Positions 8,660 through 17,590 are shown, counted from the stretch's first letter. The stretch: DNA of 64,000 bases from Novosphingobium lentum NBRC 107847 (GCF_001590965.1 NZ_BCTW01000003.1:124001-188000); one strand, 5' to 3'. Notes: a model not told the origin generated them from the sequence alone. A program made the numbers and translations.

Positions 8660-8890
8660 CTATTCGATGACGGCGAGGACCGTCCCGACCGGATAGGTTT
8701 CACCGGTTGGCTTGAGGATACGCAGCGTGCCTGACGCTGGCGCATCGACTTCCTGCGTCGATTTCTCGCTTTCGAGCGAATAAAGCGGCTGGCCTTCGGT
8801 GACCGCGCCGCCATCGGCGACCAGCCATTCGGCCAGTTCGCCCTCGTTCATGGAAAAGCCAAGTTTGGGAAGGAGGATTTCGGTTGCCAT
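8660..8890 (-). CDS. Free-standing lipoyl-domain protein
   Basis: A 76-residue protein that is just one lipoyl/biotinyl domain. It begins EILLPKLGFSMNEGEL, the start typical of 2-oxoacid dehydrogenase E2 lipoyl domains, and has the modification loop ESEKSTQEV with the target lysine at residue 43. There is no E1/E3-binding domain and no acyltransferase domain. It follows E1 beta by 3 bases. It presumably carries the acyl group produced by the neighbouring E1 pair; the E2 core and E3 must come from elsewhere or be absent. Lipoylation rather than biotinylation is inferred from the E1 context, since the biotin motif (MKM) is not present. Confidence 0.9.
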   Translation of the reverse strand: MATEILLPKLGFSMNEGELAEWLVADGGAVTEGQPLYSLESEKSTQEVDAPASGTLRILKPTGETYPVGTVLAVIE

Positions 8891-8893
8891 TGT

Positions 8894-9892
8894 TCAGCCC
8901 ATGAGCAGTTTGACGGTGGCGGCAATGTCCGCTGGTTGCGGTGCAAACGCGTCTTCGAGCGGCTTGGAGAAAGGCACTGCGCTGAATGCGCCGCCCAGCC
9001 GCTTGACCGGGGCCTTCATCGTTCCCCACAGCTCGTCGCCGATGGTCGAGGCGATTTCGGCGCCGATACCGAACTGCCTGACGGCTTCATGCACCACCAG
9101 CGCGCGGCCGGTCTTGGCGCAGGACGCGAGCACGCCTTCCTTGTCCCACGGAGAAATCGTGCGCAAGTCGATGATCTCGACCGAAATGCCTTCCTTCGCC
9201 AGTTCCTCGGCCGCTGCGGCGGCGCGGTGGACCATCAGCGAGTGTGCCACGATGGTCACGTCGGTGCCCTCGCGTGCGATCCGCGCCTTGCCGATGGGCA
9301 CATGCTGGCCGCTGACCGGACCGGGGTTCCAGTACGTCGGCAGGTTTTCGATGAACAGCACCGGATCGTTGTCCTCGATCGCCGAGCGCATCAGGCCATA
9401 GCCATCGTCGGGGCACGAAGGCGCCACCACCTTGATCCCGGCGGTGTGGGCGAACCACGCCTCGAGATAGTCGCTGTGCTGGCCCCCGGTCTGGAAGCCG
9501 GTGCCGGTCATCGTGCGGATCACGATCGGCACGCTGGTCTGCCCGCCCGACATGAAGCGCAACTTGGCGGCGTGGTTGACGATCATGTCCATCGGCACCG
9601 CGATGAAGTTCATCAGCATGATCTCGGCCACCGGACGATAGCCACCGATCGATGCGCCGATCGCCGCACCGATGATCGCCTGTTCGGTGATCGGGGTCGA
9701 CTTGACGCGGTCGGTGCCGAACTTGGTCGACAGCCCCGCAGTGACGCCCATGACGCCGCCGCCTTCCTTGTCGCCCACTTCCTCGCCGAGCACGAGCACC
9801 TTGGGGTCGGCCTCCATCGCATCGTGGAGCGCCTTGTTGATGGCCTCGACCATCGTCATGGTTTTTGGCGTCATTGTTTTGGGTTCGGTCAT
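8894..9892 (-). CDS. 2-oxoacid/acetoin-type dehydrogenase E1 component, beta subunit
   Basis: A 332-residue transketolase-like protein, the partner of the alpha subunit upstream. It has a pyrimidine-binding domain (GEEVGDKEGGG, then TPITEQAIIGAAIG with the conserved Glu) and a C-terminal transketolase domain (EIIDLRTISPWD, VVHEAVRQFG). Length and motifs fit AcoB/PdhB/BkdB. An in-frame GTG at 9904 would overlap the alpha stop; the ATG at 9892 is chosen because the family begins shortly before the segment MVEAINKAL, and later ATGs are also possible. It works with the alpha subunit on thiamine diphosphate to decarboxylate a 2-oxoacid or cleave an acetoin-like ketol. Confidence 0.92.
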   Translation of the reverse strand: MTEPKTMTPKTMTMVEAINKALHDAMEADPKVLVLGEEVGDKEGGGVMGVTAGLSTKFGTDRVKSTPITEQAIIGAAIGASIGGYRPVAEIMLMNFIAVPMDMIVNHAAKLRFMSGGQTSVPIVIRTMTGTGFQTGGQHSDYLEAWFAHTAGIKVVAPSCPDDGYGLMRSAIEDNDPVLFIENLPTYWNPGPVSGQHVPIGKARIAREGTDVTIVAHSLMVHRAAAAAEELAKEGISVEIIDLRTISPWDKEGVLASCAKTGRALVVHEAVRQFGIGAEIASTIGDELWGTMKAPVKRLGGAFSAVPFSKPLEDAFAPQPADIAATVKLLMG

Positions 9893-9900
9893 GTCGGGCC

Positions 9901-10884
9901 TCACGCCAGATCTTGCGCGAAGACGTCGCGCTTGAGTTCGGAAGGATCGGGGAAGGGCGCGGCCATCGCCGCTGCCAGCGCCACGTCGATCTGGCCGTTG
10001 ATGTCGGCCTCGACCGCAACGAGATCATCCTCGGTGGCGATGCCTTCAGTCAGCAGTCGCGCGCGCAGGATCGGCATCGGGTCTTTCGCCTGGCACTCTG
10101 CGTACAGTTGCTTGTCCATGTAAGTGCCGGCTTCGCCCAAGAGGTGCCCGTTGAAGCGGAAGGTTACCGCCTCGATCAGCGTGGGGCCTTCGCCCGCGCG
10201 GGCGCGCTCGATCGCGATCTTGGTGGCGCCATAGACTTCGTCGGGATCGTTGCCGTCCACGGTCACGCCGGGCATGCCATAGGCATCGGCGCGCGCCGAA
10301 ATGCGATCGACCACGCGGCTGTCGGCGGCGCTGGTGTGTTCGGCATAAAGGTTGTTCTGGCACATGAAGATGACCGGCAGTTTCCACAGCGCCGCCATGT
10401 TCATCGATTCGTGGAACGCGCCGATGTTGGCCGCCCCATCGCCGAAGTTGGCGACCGAGACGCGGTTTTTCCCGTCAAGCTTGGCCGCCCAGCCAAGCCC
10501 GGTGGCGATCGGCATCGACGATCCGACGATCCCGGTGGTGACCATCATGCCCTTGGCCGGGTGGGTAAGGTGCATCGGCCCGCCCTTGCCCTTGCAGGTG
10601 CCGGTGGCGCGGCCCGCCAGTTCGGCCCACAGTTCGCCCAGCGGAAAGCCCTTGGCGAGCATGTCGTGAATGCCGCGATAGATCGTGCAGATGTAATCGT
10701 CATCGGTCAGGTGCATCGACAGCGCCGACGGGATGATCTCCTGCCCGCGCGGGGAATAGTACGGCATCACCAGCTTGCCGGCCATCATCTGCTTGATGAT
10801 GCGCTCGTCATTGAGCTTGATCAGCGTGGCCTTCTTCCAGATTGCCAGCAGCGTTGCCGCATCCGGTTTCGGAGTGTTCGACAT
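9901..10884 (-). CDS. 2-oxoacid/acetoin-type dehydrogenase E1 component, alpha subunit
   Basis: A 327-residue thiamine-diphosphate-binding subunit. The ThDP/Mg motif runs from GDGAANIGAFHES to CQNN, and the N-terminal YYSPRGQEI plus GKGGPMHL are typical of AcoA/PdhA. An in-frame ATG at 10902 exists, but AGGAGAGGAG lies inside that extension directly before the ATG at 10884, so 10884 is the start. It leads a run alpha, beta, lipoyl, acyl-CoA dehydrogenase. The complex is probably dedicated to a pathway intermediate rather than pyruvate, because this is a catabolic region and E2/E3 genes are not in the window; that is inference. Confidence 0.93.
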   Translation of the reverse strand: MSNTPKPDAATLLAIWKKATLIKLNDERIIKQMMAGKLVMPYYSPRGQEIIPSALSMHLTDDDYICTIYRGIHDMLAKGFPLGELWAELAGRATGTCKGKGGPMHLTHPAKGMMVTTGIVGSSMPIATGLGWAAKLDGKNRVSVANFGDGAANIGAFHESMNMAALWKLPVIFMCQNNLYAEHTSAADSRVVDRISARADAYGMPGVTVDGNDPDEVYGATKIAIERARAGEGPTLIEAVTFRFNGHLLGEAGTYMDKQLYAECQAKDPMPILRARLLTEGIATEDDLVAVEADINGQIDVALAAAMAAPFPDPSELKRDVFAQDLA

Positions 10885-11042
10885 GGTCTCCTCTCCTGCC
10901 ATCCTTTTGCGCTGCAGTGCGCTACGTTGGCATATCGTTATAAAGCGTATTACCTTGCTTCAGGCGAGAAGCAAGGGGTGAACCGACAGGTCGGCAGAGG
11001 CAAAGTCAATCGGCGCTTTCGCCAGTTCTCCGGTCCATCCGT

Positions 11043-11957
11043 TCAGTACGGATCCCAGGTGAACACGCTGCTCGAAATGTCGAGTGGCGCGAATGCGGCC
11101 CTCATGGCCGGTAGCGCCTTGTCGATGACCGATTGCGGGGTCCACCCGTCCGATGTCTGCGTGCTGCGCACCGGGCGATGCTGGTTGAACAGGATCATCT
11201 CGTTCATCCGCGCGCCGAAGATCTGGCCCGAGACATCGCCCGCCGCGTCGCTGAGCAGCGCCACCGCGAGCGGCGCGACCTTGTCCGGCGTCAGGCGGCG
11301 CGCCACCTCGAGCCGGTCCTTGTTCGCCTCGGTGTCGGGGATCGTCGCGACCATGCGGGTGAACGCGAACGGCGCGATGCAGTTGGACCGCACGCCGAAC
11401 CGCTTCATGTCGAGCGCGATCGATTTCGACAGGCCCGCAACGCCCAGCTTGGCCGCCGAATAGTTCGCCTGCGCGAGGTTGCCGATCAGCCCGCTGGTCG
11501 AGGTCATGTGCACGAACGCGCCCGATCCTTGCGCCTTGAAGTGATCCGCCGCCGCGCGCGAGACGTAGAAATAGCCGTCGAGGTTGACTTTGAGAACGGT
11601 GTCCCAGTCCTCGCGCGTCATCTTGTGGAAGATCACGTCGCGCAGGATGCCCGCGTTGTTGACCACGGCATCGACCCGTCCGAACGCGTCGAGCGCATCC
11701 TGCACGACGGCGTGCGCGCTGTCCCATTCGGCGATCGAGCGATAGCTGGGTGCCGCCTTGCCGCCCGCCGCACGGATCGCTTCGACGGTCGAATCGGCGG
11801 GGCTGGCATCGGCGCCTTCTCCCCATGACGATCCGCCCAGGTCGTTGACGAGCACGCTCGCGCCCTCGCGCGCCGCCAGCTTGGCGATTTCGGCGCCGAC
11901 GCCGCCGCCCGCGCCCGTTACGATCACCACTTTGCCGTCCAGCACTGCGCCGCTCAT
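11043..11957 (-). CDS. SDR of the HSD17B4/ChsB1 type (3-hydroxyacyl-CoA dehydrogenase-like)
   Basis: A 304-residue SDR. The cofactor loop is TGAGGGVGAE, followed by LVNDLGGS, which is characteristic of the dehydrogenase part of peroxisomal multifunctional enzyme 2 and of bacterial ChsB1-type enzymes. NNAGILRD is present, and the catalytic triad is Ser in TSTSG with YSAAK. The C-terminal part is longer than in classical SDRs (about 250). Such enzymes oxidise 3-hydroxyacyl-CoA during beta-oxidation of bulky side chains, which fits the neighbouring acyl-CoA dehydrogenase. The ATG at 11957 follows AGGCGGCAGGGA. It is separated by 158 bases from the E1 alpha gene, which may have its own promoter. 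Confidence 0.88.
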   Translation of the reverse strand: MSGAVLDGKVVIVTGAGGGVGAEIAKLAAREGASVLVNDLGGSSWGEGADASPADSTVEAIRAAGGKAAPSYRSIAEWDSAHAVVQDALDAFGRVDAVVNNAGILRDVIFHKMTREDWDTVLKVNLDGYFYVSRAAADHFKAQGSGAFVHMTSTSGLIGNLAQANYSAAKLGVAGLSKSIALDMKRFGVRSNCIAPFAFTRMVATIPDTEANKDRLEVARRLTPDKVAPLAVALLSDAAGDVSGQIFGARMNEMILFNQHRPVRSTQTSDGWTPQSVIDKALPAMRAAFAPLDISSSVFTWDPY

Positions 11958-12057
11958 TCCCTGCCGCCTCTCGTAATCTTCAATATGGTTTGCATAAGTA
12001 CTACATTCGTGGCGCAGTGCGTCAAGCGGGGAAGGGATTGGCCTGATATTGGAGCTG

Positions 12058-12139
12058 ATCCCCCGCGAAGGCGGGGGCCTCAGGGGGGGGCGCGCGATAT
12101 CGCACGCATGACGGCCTGAGGTCCCCGCCTTCGCGGGGA
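12058..12139. repeat. Long inverted repeat (sphingomonad-type palindrome)
   Basis: The arms CCCCGCGAAGGCGGGG plus CCTCAG (12061-12082) and CTGAGG plus CCCCGCCTTCGCGGGG (12116-12138) are nearly perfect complements around a loop of about 33 bases. It lies between the P450 stop at 12172 and the SDR start at 11957. Repeats of this sequence type are frequent between genes in sphingomonads (recalled, not searched). It may end or weaken transcription from the P450 operon into the SDR. Confidence 0.8.
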
Positions 12140-12171
12140 CGCAGGAATGCTGCAGTCCTTCCGCAAAGGTC

Positions 12172-13413
12172 CTACCGCGTCTCGCAGGCCATCCACAGCC
12201 GCGTCGGGCCATAGGCGATGTAGCTGGTCGCCCACTCCACACCGCCATCGCCCCGAGTCGCGCGGAAATTCTTGAACCGACGGGTCAGTGCCGCAAATGC
12301 CAGCCGCAGCTCTCCGCGTGCGAGCTGGTTGCCGATACACATGTGGATGCCCGCGCCGAACGCGAGGTGCCCGGCGGCGTTGGCGCGCGACAGGTCGACA
12401 TCGGCGGGGCAGGCGAACTGCGCCGGATCGCGGTTGGCCGCGCCATAGCGGACTTCCACCATTGCCCCGGCGGGGATCGTGACGCCGTCAACCTCGACAT
12501 CCTCCAGCGCCTTGCGGAACAGCGTCTGGATCGGCGCGCAGGTGCGCAGTGCTTCCTCGACGAAGCGCGGTACCAGCGCGGGATCGACGGCCATCCGCTC
12601 GGCCAGGTCGGGGTGGTCGATCAGCAGCTTCATGCCCGAGGCCAGCGTGGTGGTCGTCGTCTCGTTGCCCGCCACCAGCAGCTGCTGGATCACGCCGAGC
12701 AGCTCGCGCATCGTCAGCAGCCGCCCTTCGGTCTCGGTCGAGGCGAGGTGGCTGATCAGCGTGTCCTCGGGCGCGGCGCGCACGCGCTCGATCACGCGGG
12801 CGAGGTAGTTCTGCAGATCGACGATGGTCTGCGCGATCTCGATCTCGCGCGCGGGCGGGATCATCGGGCTGACCGCCTCGACCGACACATCGGACCACAG
12901 CTTGAACCGGTCCATGTCGGCGCGCGCCACGCCGAGTTGCTCGGCGATCACATACATCGGCAGGCGCACCGCGAACGCATCGAGAAAATCGAACTCGGTG
13001 CCGGCGGGCAGGTCATCGAGCAGCGCGTCGATGATCGCTTCGATCCGCGGTTCGAGGCCGGTGACGCGCGGGGTGGTGAACACTTTGTCGACCAGCACGC
13101 GGTACAGCCGGTGCTCGGGCGGATCGTTGCTGACCAGCGTGTCGAGCGGCATCCAGCCGCCGTCGCGATAAATCCGGTCGACCTCGTCCTGCACGCTGCT
13201 CGCGCGTTCCACGATCAGCCCGGTGCGGTTGCTGAAGACCTTGGGGTTGAGCAGCGAGCGGCGCACGTCGGCATAGCGGGTCAGCACGAAATTGCCCGTC
13301 AGCGGATCGCGATAGACCGGCTGATCGGCGCGCAAGGCATCGTATGCGGGAAACGGACAGCGCTGCACGCTCGGGTCGGCGAAACTGATCGGCGCGGCTT
13401 CAACTTCGGTCAT
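12172..13413 (-). CDS. Cytochrome P450
   Basis: A complete 413-residue soluble P450. The I-helix motif is LLVAGNETTTTTL, the K-helix ExxR is in FVEEALRTC, and the heme loop is FGAGIHMCIGNQLAR with Cys359. The N-terminus has PFPAYDALRADQPVYRDP, typical of soluble bacterial CYPs, and no membrane anchor. The ATG overlaps the stop of the SDR upstream by four bases (ATGA), so an alcohol made by the P450 may be passed to the SDR, which is inference. Substrate unknown. No ferredoxin or reductase gene is adjacent. Confidence 0.96.
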   Translation of the reverse strand: MTEVEAAPISFADPSVQRCPFPAYDALRADQPVYRDPLTGNFVLTRYADVRRSLLNPKVFSNRTGLIVERASSVQDEVDRIYRDGGWMPLDTLVSNDPPEHRLYRVLVDKVFTTPRVTGLEPRIEAIIDALLDDLPAGTEFDFLDAFAVRLPMYVIAEQLGVARADMDRFKLWSDVSVEAVSPMIPPAREIEIAQTIVDLQNYLARVIERVRAAPEDTLISHLASTETEGRLLTMRELLGVIQQLLVAGNETTTTTLASGMKLLIDHPDLAERMAVDPALVPRFVEEALRTCAPIQTLFRKALEDVEVDGVTIPAGAMVEVRYGAANRDPAQFACPADVDLSRANAAGHLAFGAGIHMCIGNQLARGELRLAFAALTRRFKNFRATRGDGGVEWATSYIAYGPTRLWMACETR

Positions 13414-14174
13414 GCGTCGGTTCCCGCGCCATCAACGAACAGTTCGGCCCCGGTAACATAGCGCGCCTCGTCCGACACCAGGAACGCGACGACATCGGCC
13501 TGTTCGGACGGCTGCGCCATGCGCCCCATCGGGATACGGTCGATCACTTCGCGGATGGCGGGGATGTCGGCCGCCTGCAGGCCCTGGGGCAGCCCATCGC
13601 CCAGCAGCATCGGGGTTTCGGTGGGGCCCGGGTGGATCGAGTTGGCGCGGATGTTTTCATGCGCATATTGCGCGGCGGTGATCTTGGTGAAATTGGCGAC
13701 CGCTGCCTTGGTCGGGCTGTAGGTCACCGCCAGCGGGAAAATCTTGCGGGTCGAATTGGACGACAGGTTCACGATCGCCCCGCCGCCGCGCGCACGCATT
13801 GCCGGCAGCGCGGCGCGGGTGCCCAGCACGGTGCCCCAGTAATTGATGTCCATCACCCAGCGGTACTGCGCCATCGTCGCCTCTTCCAGCGGCACGGCGA
13901 GCGTAACCCCGGCGTTGTTGACGAGAATGTCGAGCCCGCCGAACCTGGCCTTGGCCAGTGCCACCGCGTCGGCCCATTGCGCTTCCTCGCGCACGTCGAG
14001 ATGGCAGAATGCGACTTTGCCGTCGTGGCTCGCCGCGAGCGCCTTGCCCGCATCATCGAGTACGTCGCCGATCACCACCCGCGCGCCGTCGCGCACCAGC
14101 GCGGCGGTGATCGCAGCGCCAAGCCCGCGCGCGCCGCCACTGATTAGGGCGACTTTTCCATCCAGACGCGCCAT
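13410..14174 (-). CDS. Short-chain dehydrogenase/reductase
   Basis: A 254-residue classical SDR. The cofactor motif is SGGARGLG near residues 11-18, the strand-4 motif is NNAG, the catalytic Ser is in NLSSNS and the Tyr/Lys pair is YSPTK. The C-terminal end VTGAELFVDGAG is typical of the FabG-like subgroup. It is the first gene of a two-gene unit with the P450 (four-base overlap). Its ribosome site lies directly beyond the terminator-like hairpin of the TonB receptor gene, so it may depend on read-through or a promoter inside that gap. Confidence 0.92.
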   Translation of the reverse strand: MARLDGKVALISGGARGLGAAITAALVRDGARVVIGDVLDDAGKALAASHDGKVAFCHLDVREEAQWADAVALAKARFGGLDILVNNAGVTLAVPLEEATMAQYRWVMDINYWGTVLGTRAALPAMRARGGGAIVNLSSNSTRKIFPLAVTYSPTKAAVANFTKITAAQYAHENIRANSIHPGPTETPMLLGDGLPQGLQAADIPAIREVIDRIPMGRMAQPSEQADVVAFLVSDEARYVTGAELFVDGAGTDA

Positions 14175-14190
14175 TGTTCATTCTCCCAAG

Positions 14191-14224
14191 AAAAAGGGGG
14201 CAGCGCGAATGTCGCGCCGCCCCC
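14191..14224 (-). terminator. Intrinsic terminator of the TonB receptor gene
   Basis: Read on the minus strand, a 13-pair GC stem (one G-U pair) with a three-base loop is followed by TTTTT. It lies 24 bases after the receptor stop and 17 bases before the ATG of the next SDR. Confidence 0.8.
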
Positions 14225-14247
14225 CGGTTGGTGTCCCAGCGCGGCGA

Positions 14248-16719
14248 TCAGTTGCCGAACTTGAAGCCCACTTGCACCAGCACTTCGCGACCGCGTGCCA
14301 CCGAGGCAAAGCGATCGCCCGGCAGCTGCCCGGCCACGCCCTGTCCGCCGCCGGTGAACGGCACGTCGGTGGAGGCGACATAGTAGTACTTGTTGCTCAG
14401 GTTGCGGCCGATTACCGAAACCGTCCAGCGATCGTTCTCCGCGCCGATCCGCGCCGAAGCGTTGAGCAGCGTGTAGCTGGGCTGGCGACCGGTGGGTGCA
14501 TCTTGCGCGTCGGTGAGGTAGCTGCCCGAATATTGCGCATCGCCGGTCAGACCGATCTTGAGGTCGTTACCCAGTGCGGATTCGTAGTTGAAGCCGCCCG
14601 AGGTGTTCCAGCGCGGCGAACGCGGAACCGCGCGACTTGCCAGGTTCTGGATCGGGTTGCCTCCCACGATGGTGCAACCCATCGCCGGGGACTGGCCGTT
14701 GTAGCACGGGGCCGCCGGGAAGCTTTCGTACTGCGCGTGGTTGTAGGCGGTCGCCGCGTTCAGCGTCAGCCCGCGCAATGGCGTGTGCCAGCTGATGTCG
14801 GCTTCCGCGCCGTAGATCTTGCTCGATGCCGCGTTGCGGATGGTCGATGTCGCGTTGACGAAGTTGACGACCTGCAAGTCCTTGATCTTGTAGCTGTACG
14901 CTGCAGCGTTGAACAGCACCGCGCCGTCCATCAGACGGGTCTTGATGCCCGCTTCGAAGCCCTGGATCGTCTGTGGCTTGTAGCTGAGATCGAGGTTCTT
15001 CAGCGCCAGGTTGACCGAGCTGCCGTTGAACCCGCCCGAGAGAAAACCGTGCTTGTAGGATGCGAACGCGGTGAAATCGCCGGTGGGCCGGTAGGTGATC
15101 GTCGCTTCCGGCGAGAAATCGTCCCAGTGGTCCTTGGTCTTGAGCAGGAAGTTGCCCATCGCGTTGGGCGTGGTGGTCAGCACGGTGCTGGCATCGAGGA
15201 TGGTGGTGTAGGGGCCACCCGGTTCGGTGATGCCGCCACCGTCACGCACGTCGGTCAGGCGCTTCTTCTCGTAGGAATAGCGCACGCCGCCCGCGATTTC
15301 GAGCGTCGGGATCGGCTTGAACGAGCCCGAGATGAACGCCGAATAGGCCTGACCCTTTTGGGTGAACAGGTAGTTGTTGACGATCGCCGGCGAGGTCGGA
15401 CCACCAAAGCCGGGTGCCAGTAGATCGAACTGGCCGCCGAACAGATACGTCAGCGATCCGGTCACGGCCTTGGTATCGGCGAAATAGAGGCCGCCGGTGA
15501 AATCGACCGGGCCGCCCAGATCGGTGTTGAAGTTCAGCTCCTGGCTGAACTCGCGGTTGTGGTAGGTGTTGCAGCTGGGCAGCAGCACCGCAAAGCTGTT
15601 CTCGTAGTTCTGGCACTGGTCGAGATCGACCTTGTAGTAGCCGGTCGCCGAGGTGAACGTCAGTTTGTCCGACGGATGGAAGTGCATCACCAGCCCGCCA
15701 AGAACCTGCTTCTGCGGCGAGAAGTTGCGCCCGTCGGGACGGAAGAAGTTGAGCGTGCCGGGGATCGTCGACACGACCTTGCCGTATCCGGCGTTGACCA
15801 CCTTGTCGCCGGCGGTGCACTGGCTGTTGTCGCCGATCGGAGCGGGGCCTATGAACGAGAACTGGCGGGCGCCGAACGGGCAGTTGACGAATTCGGTCGC
15901 GGCGGCAGGACCGTTTTGGTCGACGCGGCCGTAGCTGACTTTCAGCTTGGCGTCGAACGGACCGCCATCGTCATACTTCAACGTGCCGCGAATGCCGAAG
16001 TTGGTGTTTTTCGGGGCATGGGATGAGTTGAAGTACCCCGAATTGAGCGGCGTCTGGTCGGTCAGGTAGCCCTGCATGGTGGAATACTGGCCGGCGATGC
16101 GCACGCCCAGTCCACCGCCGAGCGGGGTGGAGACATAGCCTTCGCCGCGCATTTCGCGGGCGTTGAATTCATAGCCGAGCTTGGCGCCCATCTCGAAATG
16201 ATCGCCCGGATCGGCGGTGGTGATGTTGATGATGCCGGCCATGGAATTCTTGCCGAAGTACAGCGCCTGCGGGCCTTTCAGCACTTCGATCTGCGCGACG
16301 TCGAAGTCGCTCATGCGGCGCACGGTGGCCTTGGCGATCTGCACGCCGTCGATCGTGAACGACACGGCCTGATCGCCGAACGGGTTGGAGTCGGGGCCGG
16401 CGATGCCACGGATCGAGATGTTGCCGCCCTGGACCGAACCGCCCTGTGGCGCGATCAGCAGCTGGGGCACGATGCGCGCCAGGCCATCGAGGTTGGTGAC
16501 CCCGCGCTGCTGCAGGTTCGCGCCCGAAACGGCGGTGACGACCACCGGAACCGAGATCAGCGTTTCCTCGCGGCGGCGAGCGGTGACGACGATCGCGTCG
16601 GCGTCGGACGGATTGGAGGCGGCATCGGCCTGCGGGACCTGCTGGGCAAAGGCGGGCTGGATGCCGGCAAAGGCGCTGGCACCGGCCAGCAGGCTGGCGA
16701 TCAGGTTACGTTTTTTCAT
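14248..16719 (-). CDS. TonB-dependent outer membrane receptor
   Basis: An 823-residue protein. It has a signal peptide ending near PAFAQ (residue about 26), a TonB box/plug start ADAIVVTARRREE, a plug domain with IRGIAGPDSNPFG and VEVLKGPQALYFGKNSMAGIINI, and a long beta-barrel ending VLVQVGFKFGN. This is the sphingomonad type of receptor often found in catabolic clusters rather than the siderophore type. The ATG at 16719 has GGGAGGG upstream. It probably imports the hydrophobic substrate of the region across the outer membrane using TonB energy; substrate specificity is inferred only from context. The gene is second after a membrane-protein gene and ends with a clear terminator. Confidence 0.96.
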   Translation of the reverse strand: MKKRNLIASLLAGASAFAGIQPAFAQQVPQADAASNPSDADAIVVTARRREETLISVPVVVTAVSGANLQQRGVTNLDGLARIVPQLLIAPQGGSVQGGNISIRGIAGPDSNPFGDQAVSFTIDGVQIAKATVRRMSDFDVAQIEVLKGPQALYFGKNSMAGIINITTADPGDHFEMGAKLGYEFNAREMRGEGYVSTPLGGGLGVRIAGQYSTMQGYLTDQTPLNSGYFNSSHAPKNTNFGIRGTLKYDDGGPFDAKLKVSYGRVDQNGPAAATEFVNCPFGARQFSFIGPAPIGDNSQCTAGDKVVNAGYGKVVSTIPGTLNFFRPDGRNFSPQKQVLGGLVMHFHPSDKLTFTSATGYYKVDLDQCQNYENSFAVLLPSCNTYHNREFSQELNFNTDLGGPVDFTGGLYFADTKAVTGSLTYLFGGQFDLLAPGFGGPTSPAIVNNYLFTQKGQAYSAFISGSFKPIPTLEIAGGVRYSYEKKRLTDVRDGGGITEPGGPYTTILDASTVLTTTPNAMGNFLLKTKDHWDDFSPEATITYRPTGDFTAFASYKHGFLSGGFNGSSVNLALKNLDLSYKPQTIQGFEAGIKTRLMDGAVLFNAAAYSYKIKDLQVVNFVNATSTIRNAASSKIYGAEADISWHTPLRGLTLNAATAYNHAQYESFPAAPCYNGQSPAMGCTIVGGNPIQNLASRAVPRSPRWNTSGGFNYESALGNDLKIGLTGDAQYSGSYLTDAQDAPTGRQPSYTLLNASARIGAENDRWTVSVIGRNLSNKYYYVASTDVPFTGGGQGVAGQLPGDRFASVARGREVLVQVGFKFGN

Positions 16720-16757
16720 ATGGTCCCTCCCAAATTCATTAAGTTATTGCTATTGAT

Positions 16758-17504
16758 TCAAGTGGTTGAAAGTGCGTGTCCGCTGCGGGTGAAGCTGGAC
16801 GCGGCTCTACCCGAGGCCGGTTGCGGCAAGCGTCGGATCAGCCAGATGTTGACCAGCGGCCAGATCATGAACGTGGCATAGAACGCGGCATAAACCGGGC
16901 TGCGGAACGCCGGCGCGGCGATCGCGATGGCGCCGGACACGCCGCTGAACAGCAGCATCACGCACACGTTCATCGCCACCGATTGCCCGGCGGTGTTGCC
17001 CCGCCGCAGCATGATCCCGGTGTGGAACGGGGTGGACCAGATCGCGGTGATCGCAAACGTGACGAAATAGAGCGGATCGTTGAGCGAGGCCTTCACCAGC
17101 CACCACATCGCGCCTGTACCCAGCACCGCCGCCAGCGTCATCACCGTGAACGCGGGCCGGGAGACCTGCGGCAGGATCTCGCGATGGCCGTAGTGGATGA
17201 ACTGCCAGATGAGGTACGCCTCGAGCGCCACGGTACCGCACAGCCCGATCGACCAGAACTTCAGCCACCAGTGCCCGCCATAGACGGCCTGCCACGTCGG
17301 CCAGTGAAGGACGAAGGAAAGGTCGTGCCAGAAGAACACCGCTGCGCCGATAAACGGTTCCACGTACACGCCCTGCCGGCGTGCCATGCGCAGCGCGATC
17401 ACGAAATAGACGAAGCTGAAGCCCAGCGCCACGGCCAGGCACAGCAACACCAGCGGAACATGGCCGTCGATTGCTTGCAGCGCTTGCGTGGGCTCGTACC
17501 CCAT
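16758..17504 (-). CDS. Polytopic membrane protein, unknown function
   Basis: A 248-residue protein with about seven hydrophobic segments (from residue 15 to 225). Charged or polar residues sit in the loops, with tryptophan-rich stretches such as FFWHDLSF and HWPTW near residues 54-70. I do not recognise the family; the topology is a little like small integral membrane cyclases or isomerases, but this is not a claim. The ATG at 17504 follows AGGAGAGG. It precedes the TonB receptor by 38 bases and is divergent from the enoyl-CoA hydratase at 17680, so it heads the receptor operon. Confidence 0.75.
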   Translation of the reverse strand: MGYEPTQALQAIDGHVPLVLLCLAVALGFSFVYFVIALRMARRQGVYVEPFIGAAVFFWHDLSFVLHWPTWQAVYGGHWWLKFWSIGLCGTVALEAYLIWQFIHYGHREILPQVSRPAFTVMTLAAVLGTGAMWWLVKASLNDPLYFVTFAITAIWSTPFHTGIMLRRGNTAGQSVAMNVCVMLLFSGVSGAIAIAAPAFRSPVYAAFYATFMIWPLVNIWLIRRLPQPASGRAASSFTRSGHALSTT

Positions 17505-17576
17505 GACGATCGCCTCTCCTCGATGCTATGGATTTTTTGCCATCCGTTGGACCAAAACTTTACCTAGGGAAAAATA

Positions 17577-17590
17577 GTTTGCAAGCCTAT
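17577..17590. promoter_or_regulatory. Candidate operator, 10/14 match to GTATGCTAGCATAC
   Basis: GTTTGCAAGCCTAT lies in the divergent gap between the membrane-protein gene (17504) and the hydratase gene (17680). Its half GTTTGC is shared with the sites at 22009 and near 11988. A 10/14 match alone is expected by chance many times in 64 kb; the intergenic position makes it worth listing. Confidence 0.3.

Noticed and set aside
11988..12003. GTTTGCATAAGTAC before the SDR at 11957 as an operator
   Set aside because: It matches only 8 of 14 bases of the palindrome; only the half-site GTTTGC is convincing, so it is mentioned but not listed.
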